Notes: generated from the sequence alone by a model not told the origin. A stretch of DNA of 64,000 nt from Tolypeutes matacus (GCA_026826555.1 JAKSZT010054334.1:32597556-32661555), one strand, 5' to 3'. Counted from the stretch's first letter, positions 21,764 to 32,722 are shown. Numbers and translations are program-made.

Positions 21764-22214
21764 TGTATTAGTCAGGTTTCTCTAGGGAAACAGAATCAAC
21801 AGGGGATATCTGTCAATAGTATGAGATTTTAAAAGAGTCTCTCACATGACCGTGGGGATGCACAAATCCAGCTTCCACAAGCAGGCTGCAAACCAGGGGC
21901 TCCCATGAAAGTCCAATGAAGGTCCTTGATGAGTTTCCAGGAGATGCTGGCTGTCCAAAAACAAGCTGGGAAATTCTTTCTGAATGCTGAAATCACTTCC
22001 CCTTTTAAGGCATTCAACTGATTGGATAAAGCATCACTCATTGCTGAGGGCAATCTTCCTGGCTGATGTAGATGTAATCCGCTGTCTATGCAGTAAACTC
22101 ACTGGTAACTAAAGTCCATAAATGTCCTTGTATTACAATTAGCCCAGTGCTTGCTTGACCAAACAACTGGGCACAATTACCTTGCCAAGTTTACACATTA
22201 GCATAACCATCACA
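21764..22214 (-). mobile_element. MLT2-like (ERVL-type) solo LTR nested in L1
   Basis: Opens tgtattagtcaggtttctct and ends acacattagcataaccatcaca. Target 5-mers gttat (21,759-21,763) and gttgt (22,215-22,219) match at 4 of 5. Joining the flanks restores the usual L1 wording around ttcttttggtt, proving it landed in a pre-existing L1. Long match to 7,819-8,258. Confidence 0.88.
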
Positions 22215-22569
22215 GTTGTCTTTTCACTTTCTTGGTAATGACTTTTGTGCAGAAGATTTTAATTTTGTTGGAGTTAGATTTATCAATTTCTTTGGTTGTT
22301 GATCATGTTTTTGATGTAAAGTCTAAGAGTCTTTTGCCTAATACAGGTCTTGAAGGTATTTCTCTATGTTCTCTTCTAAGAATTTTATAGTTTAAGCTCT
22401 TATATGTAGCCCATTGATCCATTTTTATTTAATTTACTTACATGGCATGAGGGTAGGGGTCCACTTTCATTCTTTTGCATGTGGATATTCAGTTTTCCCA
22501 GCACCATTTGAAGATACTGTTTTTTCTCCATTGAGTAGACTTGGCAGCCTTGTCAAAAATCAATTGGCC

Positions 22570-22926
22570 AGGGAAGTGGATGTTGCTCAAGCAGCTGGAT
22601 GCCCACCTACCACACGGGAGGTCCCAGATTCGGTTCCTGGTGCCTCCTAAAGAAGAAAAATGAGAGAGCAAACTGATGCAGTGGGCTGGCACAGTGAGCT
22701 ATCACAAGATGATGAAGCAAGATGACGCAACAGAGACAGCAAGGAAAAGGAGAGACACAACAAGCAGAGAGCAGAGGTGGCTTAAGAGATTGGGTGCCTC
22801 CCTCCCACATAGGAAGTCCCGAGTTTGGTTCCCAGTGTCTCCGGGAAAAAAAAAAAAAAGAGACAGCAAGTGCAAACAATGAGTGGGGGGAGGGGGAGAA
22901 ATAAATAAAATAAATCTTTAAAAAAA
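22570..22926 (+). mobile_element. DAS-SINE dimer nested in L1
   Basis: Two heads: 22,571-22,648 (gggaagtggatgttgctcaa; B box agattcggttcctgg) and about 22,769-22,845 (gcagaggtggcttaagagat; gagtttggttcccag). Each is followed by a body with gagacagcaag...cacaacaa, and the element ends in aataaataaaataaat. It is flanked by the L1-derived duplication atcaattggcc / atcagttggct, with the L1 reading resuming after it. Confidence 0.9.
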
Positions 22927-23016
22927 AATCAGTTGGCTGGAAATGTGAGGGTTTATTTCTTCACTCTCCATTGATTCCATAGGTCTTTATGTCTGTTCTT
23001 ATCTATTATGTATATT

Positions 23017-24414
23017 TTTGAGAGCCAGAGAAAGTTTATAAATAGAAGTGACATTAAATGAGGCATTTCCTATCAGAAATTAAAATGTTGATATCATTTT
23101 AAACATTACAGTTGGAATTTCAAGTAATTTCAGAGCAGTGTTCTGTGAGCTTTTTACATTGGAGATGGCTTAGAACTAACATGCAATGTAGTATACATAC
23201 AGAAATTTAATACGATAGCCAATATTAAGAATGTTTGCTTTAGACTTGTGTATTGTTTACAAAGCAAAGCACAATAAAGCTTTAGAAGATGCTAATCTTT
23301 TATAAAAGATAATAGGAAAAACAGGATGGCATAATTTGAATTTAATATTGTACAAATATATATCCAAATTGCGTGCTTGTAGATTAATTTATGGTACAGA
23401 TAAAAAGTTGGGGTATATACAGACCCTCATGAGACTACACTGTGTTCCACAGTAATTCCCATCAACCAAATAGAAAAATTCTATTTTCCAAGCTCTTGAA
23501 CTCTGAGGTTGGTCATGCTACTGCCTAAAAGAGCCACAGTTTAATCCGCTCATGATTTGCTTTGCATGGTGTGAATGATTCAAACAGGAGAGCAAGTGTG
23601 TTTTTGTGTAGTGATACATATGTGAGAGGAAGGGAATTTTATGGTCCCTGTTCATCAGCACTGCTTTGCATTCAGAATACAGTAAATCAGTTCAACTGAC
23701 CGTCCTGTTTTGCCCTGTACAGATTGACCACACTTTTGTAAGCACAGCCCTCAATTAGGAGACAGTTTGGCGAATTAGAGCTCAAACCATAAGTAACAGT
23801 AATCTTTCTTGACTTCCAAGCCAGCCAATCAAATGATAGGCAATCAACATCAAAATTGAAAATGTATAGACTCGAAATTATAAAGAAACTAATCTCACCT
23901 CATTACTGCTGGGTACTAAGTCCTAATCAGCAGATAATTTAAATAGGCAGTTTAACATTTAGTTTCCAAAATACTGGTTGATCTGCAATTTTTGTAGGAT
24001 GAAGTCTAGTGCAGCTTCAATGATTGAAGTTTGCCTTGCTCTTTAACAAGATATCACAACACTTAGCTTACTTTTATAACAAAAGTCAGCTTTTAAACAT
24101 TTCTTCATGATGAATTTCCCCCATTTACATGTAATTGGGTGTTGGCAGTTTCGAGATTGTTTTTATTGTAGTCTCTCAGCATTTAGCCTGTCAATACCAA
24201 CAACTAGAGACAGAATCCTTACTCCTGTAGAAAGTCAGGCAAAGAGACCCACAGCATAATCTGGGGCAGCCGTGAGCAGACATTAGCACTGCAAGATGGG
24301 GACAAAGTAGACGAGGACGGGGCAATCCTGAGACTTTACTGGCACCTGCTGTGCTGCAGTAATTGTTCTGAACAAGAGGCAGCCCTGTGGTTACTTGCTG
24401 TAACCATTCCCTCA
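23017..24414. other. unique sequence with a possible conserved block (23,540-24,060)
   Basis: No transposon family recognised. The block at 23,540-24,060 has octamer-like (tttgcat at 23,570) and homeodomain-type AT-rich motifs and no simple-sequence bias. It looks like the kind of sequence often conserved in gene-regulatory introns. The open frame at 24,191-24,415 (minus) shows no domain. Confidence 0.3.
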
Positions 24415-24560
24415 CTAAAGATAGAAAAACAGCCGTGGAAAGATTAGATAGCTTACCTGAGACCTCACAGCCCGTAAGCTATATACTCTGGATTTGAACT
24501 CAAGCTATATACTGCTAGATTTGACCAGCAGCCTGGTCCAGAATCTGTACTTTTAAACCA
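24415..24560 (-). mobile_element. MIR SINE fragment
   Basis: Reverse MIR: agattagatagcttacctga, gacctcacagcccgtaagct, ggatttgaactcaagct. Confidence 0.65.
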
Positions 24561-24599
24561 TACATTCTGTAACATTTTAACTGTCCAGCATGGAAAGTC

Positions 24600-24690
24600 A
24601 TTTAGAGCAGGGACAGTATCTCATGGATTTTGTACATCACCAGTGCCTAACCTTGAACCTGGCAAATAATAGAAACTAAGAAAATGTTTT
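24600..24690 (+). mobile_element. L2 LINE 3' end
   Basis: Sense L2 tail: tagagcagggacagtatctc, ttgtacatcaccagtgccta, acctggcaaataatagaaac. Confidence 0.55.
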
Positions 24691-24867
24691 TGATTCGTTG
24701 GTTATGATCATTTTTGTTTTGTTTTGTTGTTTTTTCTTTTGCTTGTTTTTTACTTGCCCCTACCACCACCACCACCTCCAGCTCTCCGTATGATAAAGGA
24801 TGTGGGGATTGGGCCAGATAAGTAAGTATCAGACTTTGCTCTATTCAAAATTAGCTTTATTTCTTTC

Positions 24868-25690
24868 TTTTTTTTTTTTTTTTTTTTTCTTTTTCATATA
24901 ATAATTTTTATTTTAAAAGAAGTTTTAGATTACAGAAAAGTTACATCGAAACTCTAGGGGAAAGGAGCAGAGGTGGCTCAGGTGATCAGGCACCTCCCTC
25001 CCACATCAAAGGTCCTGGGTTCAGTTCCTGGTGCCTCCTGAATAGAACACCAGCACACAACAAACAGACACAGCAAATGCAAACAATGGGGGTGGGAGGG
25101 GAATAAATAAAATAAACATATTTTTTAAAAAGTATAGGGGATTCCCATATACCCCACCCCCTCCTTCTCTCACATTTTCCCCTATTAATAACAGCTTACA
25201 TTCGTGTTGTACATTTATTGAAGAACACATATTGAAGCATTGCTACTAACCAAGATCTATAGTTTACATTATGGTTTACACTTTGCACCATTCAATTTTA
25301 TAGGTTTTGACAAAATATATGATAGCCTGTATCCGTCATTACAATATCAGGCAGAACAATTCCAATGTCCTAAAAATGCCCTATGTTCTACCTATTCTTC
25401 CCTCCCCTTACCCTCAGAACCTCTGGTAACCACTATTTTTATGTCAGTGTTACAAGTTCTTCCATTATTATAATAATAATAAATCTACTTTGGGCCATGG
25501 TTGCATTTCCCTCTTATGTTTGTTCATTCCTCAGTCTTGAGGATTTGGGGATGGTGATGCCTGTTCTTCTTCAGACTGAGAGGGAACTTAGATCTTATGG
25601 TGCAGATGGAAAGAGCTGATTTACTTCGACTTATAGATACTCTGCTTTTTGGGTTGGGGGTTGTCCATCATAATTGCAATTTTATCCCTT
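24868..25690 (-). mobile_element. L1 3' end with the atypical 3'-UTR module
   Basis: Starts with a T-run (reverse poly(A), 24,870-24,889), then gttttagattacagaaaagt. The SINE at 24,961-25,130 interrupts it and the L1 resumes at cccatataccccaccccctc. The 3' UTR continues (ggttttgacaaaatatatga) into cagtcttgaggatttgggga and ends near 25,690, so it is 5'-truncated. Confidence 0.85.
24961..25130 (+). mobile_element. DAS-SINE monomer nested in L1
   Basis: The head ggagcagaggtggctcaggt has a B box (gggttcagttcctgg), tgcctcctgaa, then a body (aacaaacagacacagcaaat) and a gaataaataaaataaacat tail. An imperfect duplication of the L1 sequence, actctagggg / agtatagggg, lies at 24,951-24,960 and 25,131-25,140. 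Confidence 0.9.
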
Positions 25691-26684
25691 CTCTAACAAG
25701 GCAATTTATATTTTTTCCTCAAGTCTCCTGGATAGAAATTCAAGAGTGAAACAACAATTGATCTATTTTAATTTTATCATTTCTATTTTTTTAAAATCCC
25801 AGTACTACTTTTTTACTGTTTAATATTTTACTGTTTGGTAATATGCAGGTGTTAGGCCTGTGCTTTGTGTGTCATCATTTAGTATATATTTGGAATTTTT
25901 ATTCACTTCACTCTATACTGACTCTCCTTATTTCTTCAGATATCTTATGGACTCTGTGAGGACACTTGCTTTCTTTTCTCTTCAAAGCAAAAATAAAGCT
26001 AGATGATAAAGATGCATTTGTGGGTAATTTCAAGACCCAGCCTATTTTGCATAACATCTGTATTTAATCAGGGACTACAAATTTAAGCAAACTGCTCTAA
26101 TCAGATTTTGTAAATTTAGTTTGTCTGGATTAATTAAAAGAGGGTATCAGGATTGGTAGATTTAAATACAGGTTATTTCTACTTTATGGCCATTCATCCA
26201 TCTACATTTTCTAATAGTGAAGAATGAAGGTGAATACTGTCAACAAAAGATTTGCAGAATTTTAAAGAGATGATTTAACTTATAGTCTTCAAAAGTAATA
26301 ATCTCATTTATTGATAATCGTACTATATGCATTATACTTATGTCTGGCCAGACCACGTAAGAAATAAGAGTATGGTAAAAGCCTAATATAAAATAATTTG
26401 AATAATGTATGCAGGCTTATGAATGTATTGTAAGCAATATTTTGATAAACAAATAGATTGGTCATTAAAGGAGCTGAGACTACTTTATAACTAACTACTA
26501 GTAAAATAATTTTCATAGCCTATAGGACGATTGCAGGCAAGATCATTGTTTGGTTAACATGAAACTATTAGTAACTAAATTTTGCTATATACTACTATTC
26601 TACCTTATCTCCTCTTAACATGTTTTAAAATATAGATACTTCTTTATTCATCAAATAAACACAGTATGAAGTTTAAGAGTATGT
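25691..26684. other. unannotated AT-rich sequence
   Basis: Nothing recognised. The reverse open frame at 26,304-26,516 is not informative. Confidence 0.4.
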
Positions 26685-26857
26685 ATGGCATGAGAGTCGT
26701 GGATTGTGTTTCAACTCTGGTGTGTGACCTCAGGCTAGGAACATAACCTCGCTAAGCTTAATTTTCTTATTTGCCAAGTGGGAATTGATACTATGTCATA
26801 AGTGTATGGATAAGTGTGATGATCAAATAAAACTTGGTTCAGTACAAAGTCCACAGT
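26685..26857 (+). mobile_element. MIR SINE, interrupted at its 3' end by L1
   Basis: Sense MIR: gtgtgacctcaggctaggaa, ttgccaagtgggaattgata, tcagtacaaagtccacagtaagcactcac. The following L1 inserted in its 3' end: the target duplication starts at the aagcactcac of the MIR. Confidence 0.75.
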
Positions 26858-26870
26858 AAGCACTCACTTT

Positions 26871-28032
26871 TTTTTTTTTCAAAAGACATTGTCAGTCATT
26901 TATTGACAGCCAGATCATAGTTCAACAACCCTTAATGAAAAACAAAATAATCCAGACTCCCTCCAATATATCATTTATAGAGTACAGTATATTATAAAAT
27001 AATGTCCAAATATAATACTAAGCAAGAAAATGTGAACATATTAATGAAATAAATGTTAAACAGATTTCAAGATAAACCCACATTTTGAATTAACATCATA
27101 AATAATTAAACATATTTAATTATTATTCACTGTAATTGACTTTATTAAAAATAAAGACCAACCATGGCCCTTTTTTTAGATTTTAATATATTTTTTAATC
27201 TTTTTAAAAAAGATACTTAGACTACATAAAAGTTACATAAAAAATATAGGGAATTCCTATGTGCTCCACTCTGGCGCTCCCACATTTTCCCACATCAACA
27301 ACATCCTTCATTAATGTGGTACATTTGCCAAAATTGATGAACACATCTTGGAGCATTGCCACTAAGCATGGATTATAGTTTACCTTGTAGCTTACACTCT
27401 CGCCTGCATTTTTATAAGTTATGATAAGATATATAATGGCCTGTATCTGTCATTGCAATGTCATTCAGGACCACTCCCAAATCCCAAAAATGTCCCAAAT
27501 TACACCTATTTTCCCTCTCCCTTTCTTCAGAACCTCCAGGAGCCACTGCCTTCACATTAATAAGAGTTCTTCCACTGCTAGAATCACAATAAATCTATAG
27601 TAGAATAACAGTAAGTCTATACTAGTCCATCGTTCATTCCCCAATCATGAGGATTCTGAGATGGTGGTGCTAACTACACCTCTAATTGAGAGTGGGCTTA
27701 GATCCCATGGGGCAGATGGGTAGGACTATCTTGCTTGTAGTTGCAGACTCTGCTCCTGAGGTGGTCGCTGTCAATCATCATCTCTTTGTTAGTTGTCCTG
27801 GGTGAGTCCAATGAACTGTAAATCTGTTGAGCTTTAGAGCCCAAATTGTACATAGAGAGCCTAAAGATTTAAATCTACTGGACATACACCAACCAACTAT
27901 AGTACTAATTATAGGTTCAAATAGAAAAGGCAGAAGAGCCATGTGTATGTAAATCAATAGTGAGTCCAACTCTGTCACACTGGTGAGCATAAATTCCAAA
28001 GTAGAGCCCACTGGCAGGGAACTAAACTCCTG
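26871..28032 (-). mobile_element. 5'-truncated L1 with about 300-bp 3' transduction
   Basis: Bracketed by a perfect 13-bp duplication, aagcactcacttt, at 26,858-26,870 and 28,033-28,045. Read on the minus strand from 28,032: the L1 3'-UTR module, an A-rich tract (27,171-27,225), about 290 bp of sequence absent from the other L1 copies, an AATAAA (26,895-26,910 region), and a terminal poly(A) at 26,871-26,879. The insertion point reads TT|AAAA on that strand, the L1 endonuclease preference. This structure is expected when transcription reads through the L1 polyadenylation signal to a downstream one. Confidence 0.85.
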
Positions 28033-28046
28033 AAGCACTCACTTTT

Positions 28047-28199
28047 AAGAAAAATTTTGTTTATATTTAACTGCTGACTGTTATTGAACGCTGCTATCCC
28101 TGCTCTGCTCCTCCAGGATTTGTGGCTCTGTTTTCCCCTTTCTAGCATTTCATGTTCTCCTTTACAGTTGGCTCCATAGAACTATGGCTTCCATTTTCT
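28047..28199. other. unannotated short interval
   Basis: Nothing recognised. Confidence 0.4.
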
Positions 28200-29185
28200 T
28201 AAAAGAAAAAGAAAAACCAAATGACTTCTCTGACCCAATTGGCTTTTCCAGCTCTTTCTCTTCTTTCATGGAAAAGCTTCTCAAACAGAAGTCCTGTTTC
28301 AGCTTCCGCTCTTGTATCACCCTCTACAGCCTGACCATTAACTGGTCCACGTAATGCCCCCATTTTTCAGTTCTGACTCTTGTTCCTTTTAGAAAATTTG
28401 ACAAAGTGACCCCCTTTACTTCTGATAGGATCTTTTTAACTACTAGTTTCTCCCTACCTTGCTAATTTTTCCTTCTAATACCTTGATTCTTCTTTTTCTT
28501 CTTGTCCCAACCATGAAGTGTGTCAGAGTCAGCACCCCCTCACCCTCTGCTATATGGTTTTCTTTCTAGAAATCCTGTCCACTTTTTCAGATTTAGCTTT
28601 CTACTTTACATTTATGAAATTCAAATCCATTTCTGTAAGCCCACCCTCCCTCTTGAATTGCAGTCATGTGTTTCTAGCTGCCTAAAATCAAAACCATGTT
28701 TTCCACAATTCTTCTAGAATCTCTCAAAATTTTTACTGTTCCCTTTATCTTCCTATAATCAGTGTCCACAAGTTTCGTCAATCTTTATCTCATCTATTCT
28801 TTTCTCTCCATTCTCTCAAGACTTCTTTTTTAGACTTTTGCCCCTTTACATCTGAACTATTTGTAGTAGCATCAAGGTTCTCTAGCTATTAGTCACCCTC
28901 ATTTCTAGTCATTCTGCACACCACCTGCAGACCAATTCTTCTGCTTTTATTACACTACTCCTCTCACCATAAATCCTTCAGTGGCTTTTTGCTTTCTAAA
29001 GAGAAAAGCCTCAAAACATTTATCACCAATCATCAAAGACATCCCACCTTTTAGGTTGCACATGCTTGTAAAAACTCCTTCTTCCAGCAAAGTGGTCACA
29101 TACTCTCCTGTTCTTTCTCACCTCTTCCATTTTGCTCAGTCTTTCCTGGCTATTTCTCCATGCCTGTGCAAAAGCTGTATCTTTG
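28200..29185 (+). mobile_element. L2 LINE, sense, 3' part of ORF2 region
   Basis: CT-rich + strand matching L2: ccacctgcagaccaattctt, ataaatccttcagtggcttt, ccatgcctgtgcaaaagctg. The best-matching part is 28,880-29,185; the 5' part is diverged. Interrupted by the LTR at 29,191, after which L2 resumes. No intact reverse-transcriptase frame. Confidence 0.7.
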
Positions 29186-29190
29186 GAGAC

Positions 29191-29805
29191 TGTATTAGTC
29201 AGCCAAAGGGGTGCTGATGCAAAGTACCAGAAATCTGTTGGCTTTTATAAAGGGCATTTATTTGGGGTAGAAGCTTAACAGTTACAAGGCCATAAAGCAT
29301 AAGTTATTTCCCTCATCAAAGTCTGTTGCCACTTATTGGAGCCAGATGGCTGCAGATGTCTGCAAGAGTTAAGCCTTCCTCTTCCTCCTAAGGCTTCTGT
29401 GGTCCCAGCTTCTTCCAATATCAGCTATAGGCTGGGATAAGTCTCATCTCTCTCCCAGGGCTTGTTTCTCTCTGGGCTCAGCTGCTCTGTTCATTCCACA
29501 AGGTCAGCTGTAGACTATTGGGTTCTCTTCCTGGGCTTCTGCCTTGTCTATGGACTCGTCTTTATTCCTCTGTGTTTTTCTGCTACTTCCTGGGGCTCCA
29601 GCATCCAAAAACTCCAACTAACTCCTCTGCCATGTTATTTTCTCTGTAATTCTCTGCCCATGAAGGGCATCCTACTGTCATGGCCCAATCAAAGCCTTAA
29701 TCCTCTGAATTTAATACAGTCAAATAGGCCCAGAGGAACAGACCAGTTTACAAATACAATCCAATATCTACTCTTGGAATTCATAAACAATGCCAAACTG
29801 CTATA
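29191..29805 (-). mobile_element. lineage MaLR-like solo LTR (copy 2 of 3), nested in L2
   Basis: 615 bp; opens tgtattagtcagccaaaggg and ends gccaaactgctata. Perfect 5-bp target duplication gagac at 29,186-29,190 and 29,806-29,810. Same family as 17,286 and 32,110. Confidence 0.92.
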
Positions 29806-29810
29806 GAGAC

Positions 29811-30120
29811 CCACCTCAAAGCTCACACCATTCACTTGGAGTCATTCTTCTCTCCTCTGAACTCCTAGAGCAATCAGTGTTTCCAGTATTTCTTTTTTAG
29901 TTATCTGTTGTCTTGCAATACCTCTTCTGTTTGGATACTGGATATTCTTGATCTTATATTGTTCTGAATATACCTTTCCCATGCTATATTATATACTCAC
30001 CCAACTGGACTATAGTCTTCTTTAAAGTCAGAGGTCATATCTTAAGATTTATTTAATATTGCCTAAGATGCTTGGCAGGTGTGTTGAACATAGTAGTGCT
30101 CAATACATCCTAATCAATTT
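29811..30120 (+). mobile_element. L2 LINE, sense, 3' end
   Basis: Continuation of the L2 at 28,200 across the LTR: cacctcaaagctcacaccat, ctggactatagtcttcttta, and the 3' tail gtgttgaacatagtagtgct-caata. Confidence 0.75.
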
Positions 30121-30267
30121 CTTCTTTATCTTTTTTTTAAATAATGGTAGAGTGCTTTATAAACAACTAGCATGACAGTGTAGGAATCCATATCAAATTC
30201 AAAAATGACTAAAATAATGGAACCAGGTACATTTTGATTTGTCTATTTTGTTAATATAGTAATAGCT
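30121..30267. other. short unannotated interval
   Basis: Nothing recognised. Confidence 0.4.
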
Positions 30268-31015
30268 CAGGGGTTCTTAACCTTTTTTGTTCCACGGACT
30301 CCTGTGCCAACCAGGTGAAAACCACGGACCCCTTTTCAGAATGTAGTGGCAGATAGTTTTATGACGCTCAACATTGGCATATCTTTAAATTAAATTTTAG
30401 GATTATTCAAAATTACATTTTACAACTTTCCCATAATTTCAATATCTGATAACCTAACACAGTTCAACATTTGTTCAAACGGTCATTTTCGGCAAACATT
30501 TAGAAATTCAAGTTTTCCTACAGCGTCATAAAACTATCTCCACCATCCTTACCAGCCTTTTTGCAGGCAGTTATCCATTGCACTCAGAACATGCTACATC
30601 AAAATAAAAATCATACTAAGTCCATACTAAGTATAAATAATAATTTATATTATTTAATAAATATATCACACCCACACCAACACATCCCCACAAGAATAAT
30701 GTTTTAAATGCATAAAATAAAATTACATATATTGAAATACCATTACTAAAATAAAAAGCATATGATATAATACTATACATATGTGCTTCTTAACACTTTA
30801 AATAATCCAGTACATCAAAATATAGGAAAGTTAAAGTTAAATTTTATTTTTTAAAGACATGTCAATGTGCAGACTGTTGTTTATCTTGAATAAGAACATT
30901 AAACTGTGGTTTAGTATTTGACAAGTCAATATGCATATCATGTTGGACATCTAATCAAGTTGATTTTTTTCAATTCAAGCTCATGGAACCTCCTGAAATC
31001 TTTCCATGGACACCT
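30268..31015. mobile_element. hAT-type DNA transposon, 3' end eroded
   Basis: Begins with the same caggggttcttaacc terminus as the element at 5,300 and shares its interior (ccaaccaggtgaaaaccacg; tattatttaataaatatatc; caattcaagctca). The far terminus gttaagaacccctg is missing. It contains an extra segment of about 265 bp with strong inverted repeats (30,346-30,543) that the 5,300 copy lacks. No transposase frame. Confidence 0.7.
30346..30543. repeat. MITE-like segment with 22-bp inverted repeats
   Basis: The left arm gtggcagatagttttatgac-gct (30,346-30,368) pairs with the right arm agcgtcataaaactatctcc-ac (30,522-30,543), identical in complement apart from one extra C. The segment lies inside the hAT element and is absent from the short copy at 5,300, so it looks like a nested insertion. 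A target duplication is not clear. Confidence 0.7.
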
Positions 31016-31424
31016 ACAATAGCCAGTTTGTTTTTTTGCTGGTTAATCCTATACCCCGATTGATCCGTGCTATGTGAAGCGGTGGAAAGAGAATGCAGAT
31101 GGCTGGAAATGGGGCCAAAGAGGGAATGGTTAATTTGAACATGACTAGTGTAAATGATGTTGGGCAGTTTTAGGGGGCTTGGCTCATTTTCAGAGTCCTT
31201 ACAGAGGGGGTGCATTGCTATTTGTCCAATCCCATTGGTAGGCTGGCACATAATATTTCATATGTTCTTTGCCAGTTTCTACAAGCACCTTTAGCTTATC
31301 AGGTAGTGATTACTGTGTTTGGAAGCTCTTGGCCCCAGATGCTAAGTTGTGGAGTAAAACCTCACCATAAGCTGGTGGGTCAGTTTCTGGCTCCTCTGCC
31401 TTGAAGTCCTTGAAAACTTCTTAG
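31016..31424. other. unique sequence
   Basis: No repeat recognised. Small open frames on both strands have no recognisable domains. Confidence 0.35.
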
Positions 31425-31502
31425 CCATTAGTATTTGCAGTAAGAACGCTGTCTCCTAACTGTCTATTAGTATTTGCAGTGAGAACGCTGTCTCCTAACT
31501 GT
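31425..31502. repeat. 39-bp tandem duplication
   Basis: Two consecutive 39-bp units, 31,425-31,463 and 31,464-31,502, differ at about two positions. Each contains attagtatttgcagt and agaacgctgtctcctaactg. A recent local duplication in otherwise unique sequence. Confidence 0.95.
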
Positions 31503-32104
31503 CCAAAGATCAGATTGCTCTGTGATTCAGTACTGACTCCAACTCTTGGATGCCATTCCCTTTAACTTATTTGGGGTCTGCTTAAAGAAAAACACATCAG
31601 AAAGTTTTATTTAAAATATATGCATATACACATATTTATTGATTTCAAACAATTGTTTAAAATAATTAAAGATAATGATTACAAGTAATTACCAGATTAG
31701 GGTTTTTCTAGCATTTGAAATTTTATTGTAAGTGAAATGTAAGCTGCATTTTCTCTTTAGAGGTGGGTTATCATCTTTAGAGTCTAGTTTATGCCATTTG
31801 CATTATGCCTGCGAACCAAATGATGTAAATTGTAACCTACTCAGAGGAAAAGTGGCACAGATTAGTGAGCTATAACACCTTCTTAAGAGAATGCTAATTT
31901 GTAATGGATCCAATTTGGGGTGAGAAAATGCCCATATTATATACTTTAACTTTGCCTCTTTTTTCAGTCTCAGTGAGGCATATCATAATTAATGCAGCCA
32001 AAGACAGCAAAAGCCTTTGAAGTAATTCCTCAAATCACTTACTACTACTCTTCCTCGACAGTGCTCACCAAATCAAAGGTATTGCCAGTGGGATTAATAG
32101 AATA
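31503..32104. other. unannotated unique sequence
   Basis: Nothing recognised. Confidence 0.4.
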
Positions 32105-32109
32105 ACTAC

Positions 32110-32717
32110 TGTATCAGTCAGCCAAAGGGGTTCTGATGCAAAATACCAGAAATCTGTTGGCATTTATAAAGGGTACTTATTTGGGATAGAAGCTTACAGT
32201 TACTAGGCCCTAAAGCATAAGTTAACTTCCCTCACCAAAGTCTGTTGCCACGTGTTAGAGCAAAATGGCTGCCTATGTCTGCAAGGGTTCAGGCTTCCTG
32301 GTTTCCTCTCTTCCTGGGGCTCCTTTCTCTCCAGGCTCAGCTGCTCTGCTTTATCCACAAGGCCAGCTGTAGACTGTCAGGTGAACGGCTAGTTTCTCTT
32401 CCTGAGGCCTCTGCCTGTGTTTAATGGAGACTTCTCTCCTTCCTCACTAATCTGTGTGTTTACTTTCTGGGCTCCAGGATCAAAACTCCAAACTCCCTTC
32501 TCTGTGGTGTTGTTTCTCTGTGAGTTCCCACCCACCAAGGGGGTGGAGACTCAACATCCTACTGACGTGGCCCAATCAAAGCCTTAATCATTATTTCTTC
32601 AAGTAAAAGTGAAACCTCTGAATCCAATATAATATAAATATGCAGAGAAAAAGATCAGTTCACAAACATAATCCAATATCTATTTTTGGAATTCATAAAT
32701 AATACCAAACTGCTACG
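32110..32717 (-). mobile_element. lineage MaLR-like solo LTR (copy 3 of 3)
   Basis: 608 bp; opens tgtatcagtcagccaaaggg and ends ataccaaactgctacg. Perfect 5-bp target duplication actac at 32,105-32,109 and 32,718-32,722. It shares the interior block agctgctctg...cacaaggccagctgtagac with copies 1 and 2. Confidence 0.92.
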
Positions 32718-32722
32718 ACTAC

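Larger units (their letters stand above)
20806..23016 (-). mobile_element. L1: 3' UTR plus C-terminal ORF2, split by LTR and SINE
   Basis: Reverse L1 with 3' UTR (tatctcaaccacatccaagc), the end of ORF2 (gtggaatcatacaatatctg; ttccattgtatgcatgcatc), and ORF2 upstream of it. The reverse frames keep recognisable C-terminal ORF2 pieces such as FTKAKSWKQLKCPSADEW. Two later insertions interrupt it: an LTR at 21,764-22,214 and a SINE at 22,570-22,926. The L1 reading resumes exactly after each. Frameshifts and stops make it inactive. Confidence 0.88.

Noticed and set aside
20806..23016. Active autonomous L1
   Set aside because: Only the C-terminal ORF2 portion is present, with frameshifts, stops and two insertions. 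No ORF1 or 5' UTR.
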